The notes beneath the pieces are model-generated. The model did no database searches and was not told the origin of the DNA. It saw only the letters and a program-made list of their open reading frames with translations. The position numbers and the translations under genes are program-made. Source: CAYMLL01 sp964390645 (lineage in GTDB: Bacteria; Planctomycetota; UBA8108). Taken from it: DNA of 36,283 nucleotides. The number at the start of each line of letters is the position of its first letter. Within the stretch, counting starts at the first letter, position 1. Shown here one piece after another: positions 23,816 to 32,848 of this stretch. The stretch is from NCBI GenBank assembly GCA_964390645.1, contig CAYMLL010000033.1:1-36283 (forward strand), given 5' to 3'.

Positions 23816-24928
23816 ATGCGTCCTTCGCGACTCCCGCTCCAGCTGCTCACGGTCACCCTGACGACGATGGTCGCCGCCGGCTGCCGGTACGTACCATCGA
23901 CCGGTGACAGCAGCGGCCCGGTTCCCTTCGCGCACCACAACCACGACGTCCGCGCCCGGCCCGCCGGCGGTTGGCCCGAAGCGTCGCGCGCGACATCGTC
24001 GCGGGCTCGGCGCATCCTTCATCCCATCGACGTGCCGGACTGCCCGCCCTTCGACGAGGCTCTGGTGTCGTGGAACGTGGAGACACCGGACGGCGGAGGG
24101 TTCACGGTGGAGATCCGCGTCGGACGCCGTCACCCCGGCTCCTGGTCTCCGTTCCTCGAGCTCGGCGAGTGGGGCGAGACCCCGCCGGATCGCCGGCGCG
24201 TCGTCACATGGGAAGGCGGCGAGGTGGATGTCGACTTCTTTCGCTCGAAGGAGCGATACGACCGCCTGCAGGTCCGCGTCAGCCTCTTCGCGAAGGACGA
24301 CGAGAGCGAGCTCCCGAGTCTCGAGCGCATCGCGCTGACGACGACCGACACGACGGGCTCGACGAGCCCCCAGCGCCGCCTGAATCCGTGCGAACGCCCC
24401 GCCGCGTGGGGTCGACGTATCGCGGTCCCGTTCCGCAGCCAGCGCGACGTCGCCGGTATCGGCTCCCGCGTCTGCAGCCCGGCCTCGGTGTCGATGGTCA
24501 TGGCGTACCGTGGCGTCGATCGACCGACGGAGGAGGTCGCCGCCCTCGCCTACGACCCCCGGCACGACATTTACGGCAACTGGCCCCGCGCGGTACAGAC
24601 CGCGTACTCGATGGGAGTACCCGGCCGCCTGGCGCGATTCGACCGCTGGGAGAGCGTCGAGCGCCTGATCACGCGCGGCTGCCCCCTCGTCATCAGCGTG
24701 CGGGTCGAGGACGGAGAGCTCCACGGAGCGCCGTACGGATCGACGAGCGGCCACCTGCTCGTTCTGCGCGGCTTCGACGAGAGCGGCGACGTGGAGGTCA
24801 ACGACCCCGCGGCGCCGGCGGCGGCGACCGGCGTGACGACCTACTCGCGCGAAGAGCTCGAGGCGGTCTGGTTGCGCCGGGGTGGAACGGCGTACGTATT
24901 CCTCGCTCCGGGAACGGATCCGCGATAG
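23816..24928 (+). CDS. Lipoprotein with C39-like cysteine peptidase domain
   Basis: ATG 23816 follows AGGAGG by 9 bases. The frame extends upstream to 22583, but that part is antisense to the exonuclease gene. The 370-residue product has a lipoprotein signal with AAGC at 20-23, so it should be anchored through C23. Residues 80-180 form a beta-rich N-terminal region (SWNVETPDGGGFTVEIRVG). The C-terminal part matches Peptidase_C39_2 (PF13529): VPFRSQRD with the oxyanion Gln at Q209, C220 in SRVCSPASVSMVMAYRG, H313 in TSGHLLVLRGF, and VNDP (N329, D330) as the third catalytic position. All catalytic residues are present, so activity is plausible. An envelope protease or peptide hydrolase is expected. 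A TATCCT -10 candidate is at 23784-23789, without a clear -35. Confidence 0.87.
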   Translation: MRPSRLPLQLLTVTLTTMVAAGCRYVPSTGDSSGPVPFAHHNHDVRARPAGGWPEASRATSSRARRILHPIDVPDCPPFDEALVSWNVETPDGGGFTVEIRVGRRHPGSWSPFLELGEWGETPPDRRRVVTWEGGEVDVDFFRSKERYDRLQVRVSLFAKDDESELPSLERIALTTTDTTGSTSPQRRLNPCERPAAWGRRIAVPFRSQRDVAGIGSRVCSPASVSMVMAYRGVDRPTEEVAALAYDPRHDIYGNWPRAVQTAYSMGVPGRLARFDRWESVERLITRGCPLVISVRVEDGELHGAPYGSTSGHLLVLRGFDESGDVEVNDPAAPAAATGVTTYSREELEAVWLRRGGTAYVFLAPGTDPR

Positions 24929-24981
24929 CCGTCGACGCCTGACTCGTAGCCGACGCCATCGGAGAGCGAGGACGACGCGCC

Positions 24982-25010
24982 TTGCCCATCCTCCTGCGGT
25001 GCGCTACCCT
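24982..25010 (+). promoter_or_regulatory. Promoter of the AEC transporter gene
   Basis: TTGCCC (24982-24987) and TACCCT (25005-25010) are 17 bases apart and each matches four positions. A transcript start near 25016 excludes the in-frame TTG at 25019 as a normal start and supports TTG 25091. Confidence 0.5.
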
Positions 25011-25090
25011 CCCGGCCTTTGCGCGGGCGCGACGGCGAGCCGACGCTCACCACCTCCGGCGACGGCCCGCGCCCTTTCCCGGGAGCGACG

Positions 25091-26107
25091 TTGAGCGGAC
25101 ACTCTCCACTTCTCGACAGCCTGCGCATCCTCGCGTGGATGGGGCTTCCCGTCATCGGCGGCTGGGCGATCTGGGCCGGTGTCCTTCGAGAACGCCAGCG
25201 CGGCGAGGAGCTCGCGTCGAGCCTGGCGGGAACGCTCGGCAGCGCGGCGCTTCTACTGGTGGCGACCCCTCTGATGATCCTCGTCGTCTGGGTGGCGCCG
25301 ATTCCGACCGGGAACGCCGTGCTCTTGCCCCTGATCGGGGTCACCGTGCACGTGGTCGGCGGGCTCGCGGGCTGGGGTGCGGCCCGGGCGCTCCGCGAGC
25401 CGGTGTCGCGCCACGGCGTCTACCTTCTGGGCGGCGCGTGCAGCAACGTCCTGACCTTCGGCGGCATCACCGTCGTGCTGCTTCTCTCGAGCGAGCTCGA
25501 TCCGCACGCCGAAAGGGCGCTCGGCCAGATGGCCGTCTACCGACTCGGCGAGATGCCCTACTACTTCCTCGTCGTCTGGCCCGTCGCCGCCGCGATCTCG
25601 CGCCGCGGGGAGACGACCGGACCGAAGGGTCGCCGAGCCATCGCTCGCACGCTGCTCAGCCCGCGGATGGCTCCGGTCACGGGCATCGTCGTCGGCGCCG
25701 TCCTCAACCTCTCGCAGAGCGAGCGTCCCGAAGCGTTCGATGGCCTCGCCGATGGGCTCGTCAAAACGAACGTCGTGCTGCTGGGGCTCACCGTCGGGAT
25801 CAGCCTGCGCCGGTCGAGCCCGGCGCGAAATCTGCGGCCCTGCCTGGCGATTTCGGCGATCAAGTTCGTCGTCATGCCGGTCGTCGGTGTCGGCCTGGCG
25901 ACGCTCGCCGGGCTCGACGGAATGTCGGTGCAGGTGATCGCCATATGCGCGTCGATGCCCGTCGCCTTCATGGCAGTCCTGGCCTCGGTTCTCTACCGCC
26001 TCGACGACGAGCTGGTCGGATCCTTCTGGCTCTTCACCACGCTGGCGATGATCGTCGTCGTGCCGACACTCGCCTTCCTGCTGCCGCTGCTGGAGGGTGG
26101 GGCCTAG
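25091..26107 (+). CDS. AEC-family transporter
   Basis: Starting at TTG 25091, which is preceded by GGGAG at 6 bases, the 338-residue product is an integral membrane protein with about ten spans. Two similar halves are suggested by the repeated pattern of Gly/Pro-containing helices. LLGGACSNVLTFGGITVVLLL and the late APVTGIVVGAVLNL and CASMPVAFMAVLASVLY segments resemble the auxin efflux carrier family (Mem_trans, PF03547), in which Asn-containing broken helices form the transport site. AEC proteins in bacteria move organic acids such as malate or malonate; the substrate here is unknown. The next gene is convergent. The 193-base gap between them holds CCCGT/ACGGG short inverted segments but no convincing terminator. 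Confidence 0.75.
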   Translation: MSGHSPLLDSLRILAWMGLPVIGGWAIWAGVLRERQRGEELASSLAGTLGSAALLLVATPLMILVVWVAPIPTGNAVLLPLIGVTVHVVGGLAGWGAARALREPVSRHGVYLLGGACSNVLTFGGITVVLLLSSELDPHAERALGQMAVYRLGEMPYYFLVVWPVAAAISRRGETTGPKGRRAIARTLLSPRMAPVTGIVVGAVLNLSQSERPEAFDGLADGLVKTNVVLLGLTVGISLRRSSPARNLRPCLAISAIKFVVMPVVGVGLATLAGLDGMSVQVIAICASMPVAFMAVLASVLYRLDDELVGSFWLFTTLAMIVVVPTLAFLLPLLEGGA

Positions 26108-26300
26108 CCTCGAGCTTCGTCACCGCCCGCCGGCCTGCTCCGCCTCGATCGACGTGCCGGGTAGTGCTCAGGAGCTGCTGCGGATCTGCCTGCCCTGAAA
26201 GGACGTCGACGGGCTCCCGGCCGCCCCTCCCCGGAGCGGCCCGGCAGCGATAACTCGAGGAGGCAGCCCGTCGAGAACGGGAGAACGCCCCGTCCCGACG

Positions 26301-28265
26301 TCAGGGCTCGTTCTCCGCGTCGCCGTCGTACGTGTGGGCGCTGACTCGCGCGACGAGCGCCCGTGACCGGCCGGGCCGGGCACGGTCGGAAAGCACGCGG
26401 AGCACCATCGCCCGGTCGAGGGGCACGGTGACAAGCTGTCCCCACGAGTCACTGTCCTCGTCGGTCAGGTCGAGGTCGATGGCGCCACCCGTCGCGGCGA
26501 GGCCCCGGTCGCTCCGGCTGTCGTGCCCGGTGTCGACGTCGTTGCTCGCCCACGCTCGCGACTGTCGCCTCGTCGTCGGAGGCCGCGCCACCTCGCCGCG
26601 CAGCTCCAGCCGGGCCGAGGTGCTCCCGGGGTCCAGCGACACGTTGACCTGAAGCTCGAGCCCGCCCCCGATGGTGGCGACAATGGGGTCGGCCGCGACG
26701 ACCTGCAGCTTCTCCGTGCCACCGCTGACCAGCTCGACGTCGCGAACGCCAGCGGTCGACCGCGTCGCGGTGACGTGAAGGTCGCGGTCACCGAGCCCGA
26801 CGATCCTCACCCGCATCTCGATATCCCCGGTGATCTCACCGAGCCAGCCGGGCTGCAGGACGGAGCCCGCGCGCAAGAGCCCTCCCGGCTCCGACGTCGC
26901 CACGGAAACCTGCCAGAGCTCGACGTCGACGAGGCGCACATGCGAGCGCAGCAGTCCCTCGATCCCCTCGCGAAGGGGCCCGAGGGCTGACTCATCGACG
27001 CCGATGACGAGAGCATCATCGAGGAGCCGTACCCGCCCCTTCGCCCGCTCACCGGCGGGCAGGAGCGCTTCCGCCCGCTCGACGAGACGCTTCCCTTCGA
27101 CGAGATGGGACAGATCCTCGGCGTCCAGAAGCACCGACGGGTAGCCGCCGTACTCCGGCTCCTCGGCACCACGAAACGAGCTGCCGACCTCGCGTTCCGG
27201 CAAGGGGGCGCAAAGAAGTCCCGCATCGATCACCGCGGGCACCCCGGCCTGTCCGGGTACCACATCGCGGCTTCCGACCTCGCGCAGGCGAATGACGGCC
27301 GCGACGCTCGCCGGGCCGGGACTGGCCGCATCACGGTCCACTCCCACGCCGACATCGAAGAGGCCAACCAGCGTCGGGCGATCCAGAGGCACGACGAGGC
27401 TGGTGCCGAAATACTCGCCGGTGTGCGTCAGGAGCTCCAGCTCGCTGCCGAGAACGCGACGCTTCTCGATCTCGCGCGAGATCGACACGTCGGCCACCTC
27501 GAGATCGACGCGACACCGGCCGGGGTCCGGTCCCGGGTGGACGCACGCCCGGGCGAAGAGCCCGCGTGGCACCATTCCGACGGACGCCGTGAGCGCGGGC
27601 AACACGTTGGTCTGGTTGACCTCGACGTCAACGAAGTGCATCTCCCCACCGCCCGACATCATCGTCCGCGTCACGCCGGCCCGGTAGAGGCCCGACAGCA
27701 CCGCCGACTCGTCTCCCCCCGCCGTCACGACGCGCCCGAACCCGCCCTTCGACAGCCAGGGCTCGTCAGTCCCGGCGAGCGCGGACGGTGGCACGAACGC
27801 GACGTCGAGCCGGTAGCGACGCTCCTGGCGGCGTTCCAGCACGGTCAGGAACCGCCCGATGCTGTCGATCACGCCCTTCGTCTGCACGACGAGAAGGTGG
27901 TCGCCGATGCGGTCGATCCGGTTGCGCTCGTTGCTCCACGAGTCTTCCGCGATGAGACTCCTGATCAGGTCGACGAAGGCCGGCTGACTGCCCTCGCTGT
28001 CCTCGAATTCACCGGTGAACGGGATCCGACCTGCGCCGGCGAAGGGCTCCCTGGCAGCGTCGAGGTAGAGGTAGGAAGCGTGCCGCAACGCCGGCGGCAG
28101 CGGAAAGGGACCCGTCGGAGCCCCCGGCACGCTGATCAGAGCACCGATCTCGAAGCTCTCGACAACGCGGTCGCTCCGCGCGGACTGCGCCCGCAAGAGG
28201 GCGGCGGCGAACAGGACGCCCGTAACGGCGACGACCGGGACGACACGGCGGACGAGCCCGCTCAT
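26301..28265 (-). CDS. Secreted secretin-like protein B, 654 aa
   Basis: The ATG at 28263-28265 overlaps the stop of the upstream gene (ATGA). The frame open to 28829 is not used. A signal peptide spans about 8-26 (VVPVVAVTGVLFAAALL, cleavage near AQS). Residues 98-145 read VDLIRSLIAEDSWSNERNRI then HLLVVQTKGVIDSIGRFLTV, the planctomycete-type secretin N-domain pattern (a strand, then 'L.V.qt..v...I..fL'). Next comes MSGGGEMHFVDVEVNQTNVL, followed by VGMVPRGLFARACVHPG, which recalls the first strands of the secretin core. A second, more diverged round of the same two elements lies at about 410-600 (RVRLLDDALVIGVDESALGP, then KLQVVAADPIVATIGGGLEL). No complete secretin beta-barrel was identified. 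The upstream neighbour is its paralogue. Outer-envelope location is inferred. Confidence 0.65.
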   Translation of the reverse strand: MSGLVRRVVPVVAVTGVLFAAALLRAQSARSDRVVESFEIGALISVPGAPTGPFPLPPALRHASYLYLDAAREPFAGAGRIPFTGEFEDSEGSQPAFVDLIRSLIAEDSWSNERNRIDRIGDHLLVVQTKGVIDSIGRFLTVLERRQERRYRLDVAFVPPSALAGTDEPWLSKGGFGRVVTAGGDESAVLSGLYRAGVTRTMMSGGGEMHFVDVEVNQTNVLPALTASVGMVPRGLFARACVHPGPDPGRCRVDLEVADVSISREIEKRRVLGSELELLTHTGEYFGTSLVVPLDRPTLVGLFDVGVGVDRDAASPGPASVAAVIRLREVGSRDVVPGQAGVPAVIDAGLLCAPLPEREVGSSFRGAEEPEYGGYPSVLLDAEDLSHLVEGKRLVERAEALLPAGERAKGRVRLLDDALVIGVDESALGPLREGIEGLLRSHVRLVDVELWQVSVATSEPGGLLRAGSVLQPGWLGEITGDIEMRVRIVGLGDRDLHVTATRSTAGVRDVELVSGGTEKLQVVAADPIVATIGGGLELQVNVSLDPGSTSARLELRGEVARPPTTRRQSRAWASNDVDTGHDSRSDRGLAATGGAIDLDLTDEDSDSWGQLVTVPLDRAMVLRVLSDRARPGRSRALVARVSAHTYDGDAENEP

Positions 28266-30181
28266 CGTGAACCTCCGTTCTCCTCGACGGCGCTGGAAAC
28301 GTCGACACGGGCCGTCACCAGCCGCCCGCGACCTCCGCGAGAGCGCTCGTGACGGAGCACCACCTCCCTGCCCGGTTGCAGAGCGAGCGCCACGGAGCAG
28401 CGCATGGAATCCTGCGAAGGCAGGTCGATCCGGTACGGATGGCGAGCTCGCGTCCTGCCGCCCGCGGTCTCGATCACCGAGATGCCGGCCGCGCCCCGAG
28501 GTGTCGAGTTCAGGTCGACGGCGGCGAGAAACACGGCGCTGTTCTCGAACGTCGTCACACAGCGCCGGAGATCGACACCGAGACGGACCCTGCCGCCGTC
28601 GTGCAGCCAGCGGGCGTGAACCGTGAGCTCGAACCCGGTGCCAGCGGACGCGATCACGGGGTCCGGAATCTCCGTGACCGTGAATCCCGTGCCCCCGGAG
28701 ATCGTCTCGACGTCGGCGACGTGATTGCGCGCGCGAAGGCCGCGAGCCAGCATCGGCGACCCCAGAGCGCCGGCCGTCGTGGCGTCGAAAATCGTGCGGC
28801 AGGCCTTGCCGTCGTCCGTCTCCCGCCATGCCTTCGCGAGGTGAAGTCCGTCCGTGGCACGGTCGACGATGCGGGCGAGGGCGTCGGCCGGGCCCTCGAT
28901 CTCCCGGATGGTGACACGAGCGACGCGCGCTCGCTCACGCGCCTCGGCCAACAGCCACTCGCGCACCGCGGCTCGGGTCGCACTGCGCGCCGTCACCAGA
29001 AGGTAGCGATCACCCTCCACCGACAGCGCCGCGCGGCGGTCGGTCCAGGAATCGCGGTCGACCCGATGACGCAGCAGCTCGACGAGCACGACGGGGTCGT
29101 AGACAGGCAGACGGGGACCGAGGCTCCCGAGCAGGAAGGAGACGTCGTGGACCTCGAGGCGAAAGACATCTCCACCGCCGTCCGCTGCAGGCTCACGAGC
29201 GACGATCGCCCCCGGCATCTCCACGGTTCGCAGACGTGCGATCACCGCGAAGCGGCAGCGCGTGCCATCCGCCGCGATATCGTCGAAGAGCCCGGCGATG
29301 CCCGCGTGAGTCTCGTCGAGAAGAAGCTCCGCCGAGAGTGACTCCTCACGCAGTGGCACCATCTCTAGGTCTCCGAAGAGCGTCTCGCGCTTCACGACGT
29401 CTCCGCCGATACGCAGACGAGCGGCGACAAGACGCACTCGGTACCAGCCCGTGCCCGAGATCGCCTGCGGCCGGATCTCGACACTGACGCCGATCGGAAT
29501 GCGCTGCACGACGACGTTGCTGACCGGTATCACGCCGGTCGAGTTGATCTCGGTGTCGACCGCGGTGGATCGGTACTGTCCGCTCAGCCCGCTCATCGTC
29601 TGCTCGTTGTACGCGGCGAGCGACACCAGACTCGCGGACCTTGCACCGCGCCGGAGGATCGTGTCGAAGCGTGCCACGTCGATCCACGGTGAGGCGATCG
29701 CGCCCTGATCGACGAGCGCCTCGACAGGCACGACGGCGACGTCCACGGCGATCATCTTCGCCCGGTCGACGCGCAGGCGCCCCAGGACGCGCTCGATCGT
29801 CCGCTGCACTTCCGCGGTCTGTCGCACGTGCAAGCCATGATCGACGAACACCATCTCGTTGCGCTCGCTGGACCAGGAGTCCTCCGCGATACTGGCGCGG
29901 AGGAGCCGCTGGACGACCGCGGCGATGCGCGGCGTGGACTCCTCCTCGAAGCTCAGGGACCAGTCGGGCCGGCCCCATCGTCCGCCACCTTCCCCCCCGA
30001 TCCCGAGGCCACCGGCGTGCGGCCGGACGCGGAGCGGATACTGCGGCACCTCCCGCGTCAGAAAGCCGATGTCGTGAACCCGCATCACGCGGTCGACGGC
30101 GTCGTCAGCAACGACAACGGCGCACACAAGAAGAAGCGCCAGCCCCCGGGACAACCCCGAGCCGACGTCGCGATGTCGCAT
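28262..30181 (-). CDS. Secreted secretin-like protein A, 639 aa
   Basis: The start is ATG 30181: GGAGGTG (30188-30194) lies 6 bases upstream, while the in-frame GTG at 30190 overlaps that ribosome site and is ruled out. The signal peptide is short (GLALLLVCAVVVADD, ending near residue 26). Module 1 has SIAEDSWSSERNEM (97-110) and HGLHVRQTAEVQRTIERVLG (115-134). Then come a conserved beta block and YRSTAVDTEINSTGVIPVSN, with IGVSVEIRPQ after it. Module 2 has RDSWTDRRAALSVEGDRYLL, then ISGGTGFTVTEIPDPVIASA. The SIAEDSWS-ERN segment is nearly identical in protein B, so the two are paralogues, each with an internal duplication. The final ATGA overlap with B implies equal expression and possibly a hetero-complex. 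Function is unknown. Confidence 0.65.
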   Translation of the reverse strand: MRHRDVGSGLSRGLALLLVCAVVVADDAVDRVMRVHDIGFLTREVPQYPLRVRPHAGGLGIGGEGGGRWGRPDWSLSFEEESTPRIAAVVQRLLRASIAEDSWSSERNEMVFVDHGLHVRQTAEVQRTIERVLGRLRVDRAKMIAVDVAVVPVEALVDQGAIASPWIDVARFDTILRRGARSASLVSLAAYNEQTMSGLSGQYRSTAVDTEINSTGVIPVSNVVVQRIPIGVSVEIRPQAISGTGWYRVRLVAARLRIGGDVVKRETLFGDLEMVPLREESLSAELLLDETHAGIAGLFDDIAADGTRCRFAVIARLRTVEMPGAIVAREPAADGGGDVFRLEVHDVSFLLGSLGPRLPVYDPVVLVELLRHRVDRDSWTDRRAALSVEGDRYLLVTARSATRAAVREWLLAEARERARVARVTIREIEGPADALARIVDRATDGLHLAKAWRETDDGKACRTIFDATTAGALGSPMLARGLRARNHVADVETISGGTGFTVTEIPDPVIASAGTGFELTVHARWLHDGGRVRLGVDLRRCVTTFENSAVFLAAVDLNSTPRGAAGISVIETAGGRTRARHPYRIDLPSQDSMRCSVALALQPGREVVLRHERSRGGRGRLVTARVDVSSAVEENGGSR

Positions 30182-30288
30182 GACGCGCACCTCCGAAGAG
30201 CGGGTGATTCATCCCGACGACCCTCGTCCCGTCCCGGACAGTACGCGATCGTGAGCCGCTCCGCCACCGGACTCTGCACATCCCATGC

Positions 30289-30317
30289 TTGGGTGCGGTT
30301 CCCGGGGGTGATACGAT
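30289..30317 (+). promoter_or_regulatory. Promoter of the PSD1/DUF1501 genes
   Basis: TTGGGT (30289-30294) and TACGAT (30312-30317) are 17 bases apart; each matches consensus at three to four positions. A start near 30324 fits a leader of about 74 bases before ATG 30398 and argues against the longer frame to 29828. Confidence 0.55.
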
Positions 30318-30397
30318 GCGTCGTCATGCACGGCTCGCGCACCCGCTCCCCTCAAGCACCCGCCGGACCGCTGGCTCGCGGGCGGCGCAGAGTCTGC

Positions 30398-32818
30398 ATG
30401 AGGAACGGGGCCCGGATCTCCGTCGTCCTCCTCTCTCTCCTGACCGTTTCGACGGCGGGCGGCGCGGGTTCATTCGACGGCAAGCCGCCAGAAGGCAAAG
30501 AGACGGCTGCGGACTCCCACTGGGCCTTCGAGCCGGTCAGCGACCCGGCCCCACCGGAGACCGACAGCGCCTGGGTTCGCAGCCGGATCGACCGCTTCGT
30601 TCTCGCCCGCCTCGAGACCGAGGGCCTGGCGCCCGCGAACGCCGCCGACGGGACGACCTGGATCCGTCGCGTGACGATCGACCTCACCGGGCTGCCGCCG
30701 ACACCGCAGGAAGTCGACTCCTTCCTCGACGACGACTCGCTCGACGCCCGCGAGAAGGTCGTCGATCGCCTCCTCGCGTCTCCGCGACACGGCGAGCGCT
30801 GGGCACGGCACTGGCTCGATGTCGCGCGCTACGCGGATACCAAGGGCTACGTGTTCACGGCAGAGCGGCGCTTCCCGTACGCATTCACGTACCGTGATTA
30901 CGTCGTACGCTCGCTGAACGAGGACCTCCCCTACGACCGCTTCGTCGTCGAGCAGATCGCCGCCGACCGGCTGGATCTCCACGACGATCCACGTCCGCTC
31001 GCCGCGATGGGGTTCCTGACGCTGGGTCGCCGCTTCCTCAACAACCAGCACGACATCATCGACGACCGCATCGACGTCGTCACCCGCGGCTTGCTGGCGC
31101 TGACGGTGCAGTGCGCCCGCTGTCACGACCACAAGTACGATCCGATCCCGTTGGAGGACTACTACTCGCTCTACGGTGTCTTCGCGAGCTCCGTCGAGCC
31201 CTCGGAGCTGCCGAAGATCGGCGCTCCGGAGGATGCCGACGCGTACGAGAGGTTCCAGGACGAGATCGCGAAGCGACAGAAGAGCGTCGATGAATACCGC
31301 GAGAAGGCGCACCGCGAGATCGTCGGCGAGATCCGCGAGACCACCCCGAAGTACCTGGTCGCCCTGGCCACCGCGGCGCAAGAGCCGCCGAAGGACTTCG
31401 GAGTCCCGACGGGCAAGGGAAAGATCCGCCCGCAGGTGCTCGCGCGCTGGCGACGATACCTCTCGCGACGCGCGAAGCCAGAGGACGCGGTTTTCGGACC
31501 CTGGCAGACGTTCCTCGCGGATCGAGACAACGTGGAACAGCGCGCGCGGAAGCTCATCGGAACCTGGAACGACGCCGCCGGAGGTGTCGTGACGAACCGG
31601 CTCGTGCGAGAGGCGATCACGAAGACACCGCCGAAGTCCACGCTCGACGTCGCTCGCGTCTACAGCCGCCTCTTCTCATCGGTGGCGAAGGCGACGGCGA
31701 GAGACGACGCGGAACGCGAGCTGCGCGAGGTCCTCTTCGCCGACGACTCACCCGTTGAAGTTCCGATCGACGAGGTGTCTAAGCTCTTCAACCGCGCCAT
31801 GCGCGATCGTCTTCGCGAGCTGACCAGGAAGGTGGACAAGGTCCACGTCGAGCACGCGGGCGCACCGGCACGAGCCATGGCGCTCGCGGACGCGTCGAAG
31901 CCGTACGATCCGCGCGTCTTTCTGCGCGGCAAGCCATCGAGCCCCGGCGACTCCGTGCCGCGACGCTTCCTCGGCCTCCTCGCCGGAAAGAACCGCAAGC
32001 CCTTCACGGACGGCAGCGGCCGCCTGGAGCTCGCACGCGCGATCATCGACGAGCGCAACCCGCTGACCGCCCGGGTCGTGGTCAACCGACTCTGGATGCA
32101 CCATATCGGCGAAGGCCTCGTGCGCACGCCGAGCGACTTCGGCCGACGCAGCGACCCGCCGACCCATCCGCTGCTGCTCGACTGGCTCGCGAGCCGCCTG
32201 ATCCAGGAGGGCTGGTCGCTGAAGGCGATGCACCGGCGCATCGTCCTGTCGTCGACCTACGCGCAGTCGAGCGTCGTCGACGCTCGCAAGAAGGAGTCCG
32301 ACCCGGAGAACCGTCTTCTCTGGCGCGCCAACCCGCGGCGGATCGAGTTCGAGGTACTGCGCGACACGCTGCTCCAGGCAGCCGGCACGCTCGACGCGCG
32401 CATCGGCGGAAAGGCGGTGCCTCTGTACGGAGGGGCCGACAGCCGGCGGCGCACGCTCTACGGTTTCATCGACCGGCAGAACCTGCCGCCGACCCTGCGG
32501 ACCTTCGACTTCGCGAGCCCGGACACGTCGACTCCCCGACGACACCGGACAACGGTGCCTCAGCAGGCGCTGTGGCTGATGAACAGCGCCTTCGCGCGCG
32601 AGCAGGCGAAGCGGCTCGTCGGATCCGGCGGGATCCGGGAGGTGACGGAGCCTCGCGAACGCATCATTCGCGTCTACCGCCGGCTCCTGGCGAGGAAGCC
32701 GGACGCCGACGAGCTCGCCGGCGGCGAGGCCTTCGTGGCGGCCAATCCCTCCGAGAGAACCTGGGCCGCCTACGTTCAGACGCTCTTCTTTGCGAACGAG
32801 CTCGTCTTCGTCGACTGA
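30398..32818 (+). CDS. DUF1549/DUF1553 (PSD1) domain protein
   Basis: From ATG 30398 the 806-residue product has a signal peptide (ISVVLLSLLTVSTAGGAG). ATG 30326 is possible but sits almost at the predicted transcript start. DUF1549 (PF07583) begins with SAWVRSRIDRFVLARLETEG (57-76). It contains RRVTIDLTGLPPTPQEVDSF, then RWARHWLDVARYADTKGY, and CARCHDHKYDPI (239-250), a CxxCH that could bind haem covalently. DUF1553 (PF07587) occupies the C-terminal half, with LELARAIIDERNPLTARVVV then NRLWMHHIGEGLVRTPSDFG and PQQALWLMNSAF. Many planctomycete relatives carry an extra N-terminal cytochrome domain (PSCyt1), absent here. These proteins are exported and paired with DUF1501 proteins; their biochemical role is not established. 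The gene continues into the DUF1501 gene 30 bases later. Confidence 0.93.
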   Translation: MRNGARISVVLLSLLTVSTAGGAGSFDGKPPEGKETAADSHWAFEPVSDPAPPETDSAWVRSRIDRFVLARLETEGLAPANAADGTTWIRRVTIDLTGLPPTPQEVDSFLDDDSLDAREKVVDRLLASPRHGERWARHWLDVARYADTKGYVFTAERRFPYAFTYRDYVVRSLNEDLPYDRFVVEQIAADRLDLHDDPRPLAAMGFLTLGRRFLNNQHDIIDDRIDVVTRGLLALTVQCARCHDHKYDPIPLEDYYSLYGVFASSVEPSELPKIGAPEDADAYERFQDEIAKRQKSVDEYREKAHREIVGEIRETTPKYLVALATAAQEPPKDFGVPTGKGKIRPQVLARWRRYLSRRAKPEDAVFGPWQTFLADRDNVEQRARKLIGTWNDAAGGVVTNRLVREAITKTPPKSTLDVARVYSRLFSSVAKATARDDAERELREVLFADDSPVEVPIDEVSKLFNRAMRDRLRELTRKVDKVHVEHAGAPARAMALADASKPYDPRVFLRGKPSSPGDSVPRRFLGLLAGKNRKPFTDGSGRLELARAIIDERNPLTARVVVNRLWMHHIGEGLVRTPSDFGRRSDPPTHPLLLDWLASRLIQEGWSLKAMHRRIVLSSTYAQSSVVDARKKESDPENRLLWRANPRRIEFEVLRDTLLQAAGTLDARIGGKAVPLYGGADSRRRTLYGFIDRQNLPPTLRTFDFASPDTSTPRRHRTTVPQQALWLMNSAFAREQAKRLVGSGGIREVTEPRERIIRVYRRLLARKPDADELAGGEAFVAANPSERTWAAYVQTLFFANELVFVD

Positions 32819-32848
32819 TTCGCCACCCTGTGGACTTCGCATCGCAGA

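Noticed and set aside
29828..30397. The upstream extension of the PSD1 frame
   Set aside because: It overlaps the secretin-like gene A antisense, precedes the TTGGGT-17-TACGAT promoter, and lacks coding character.
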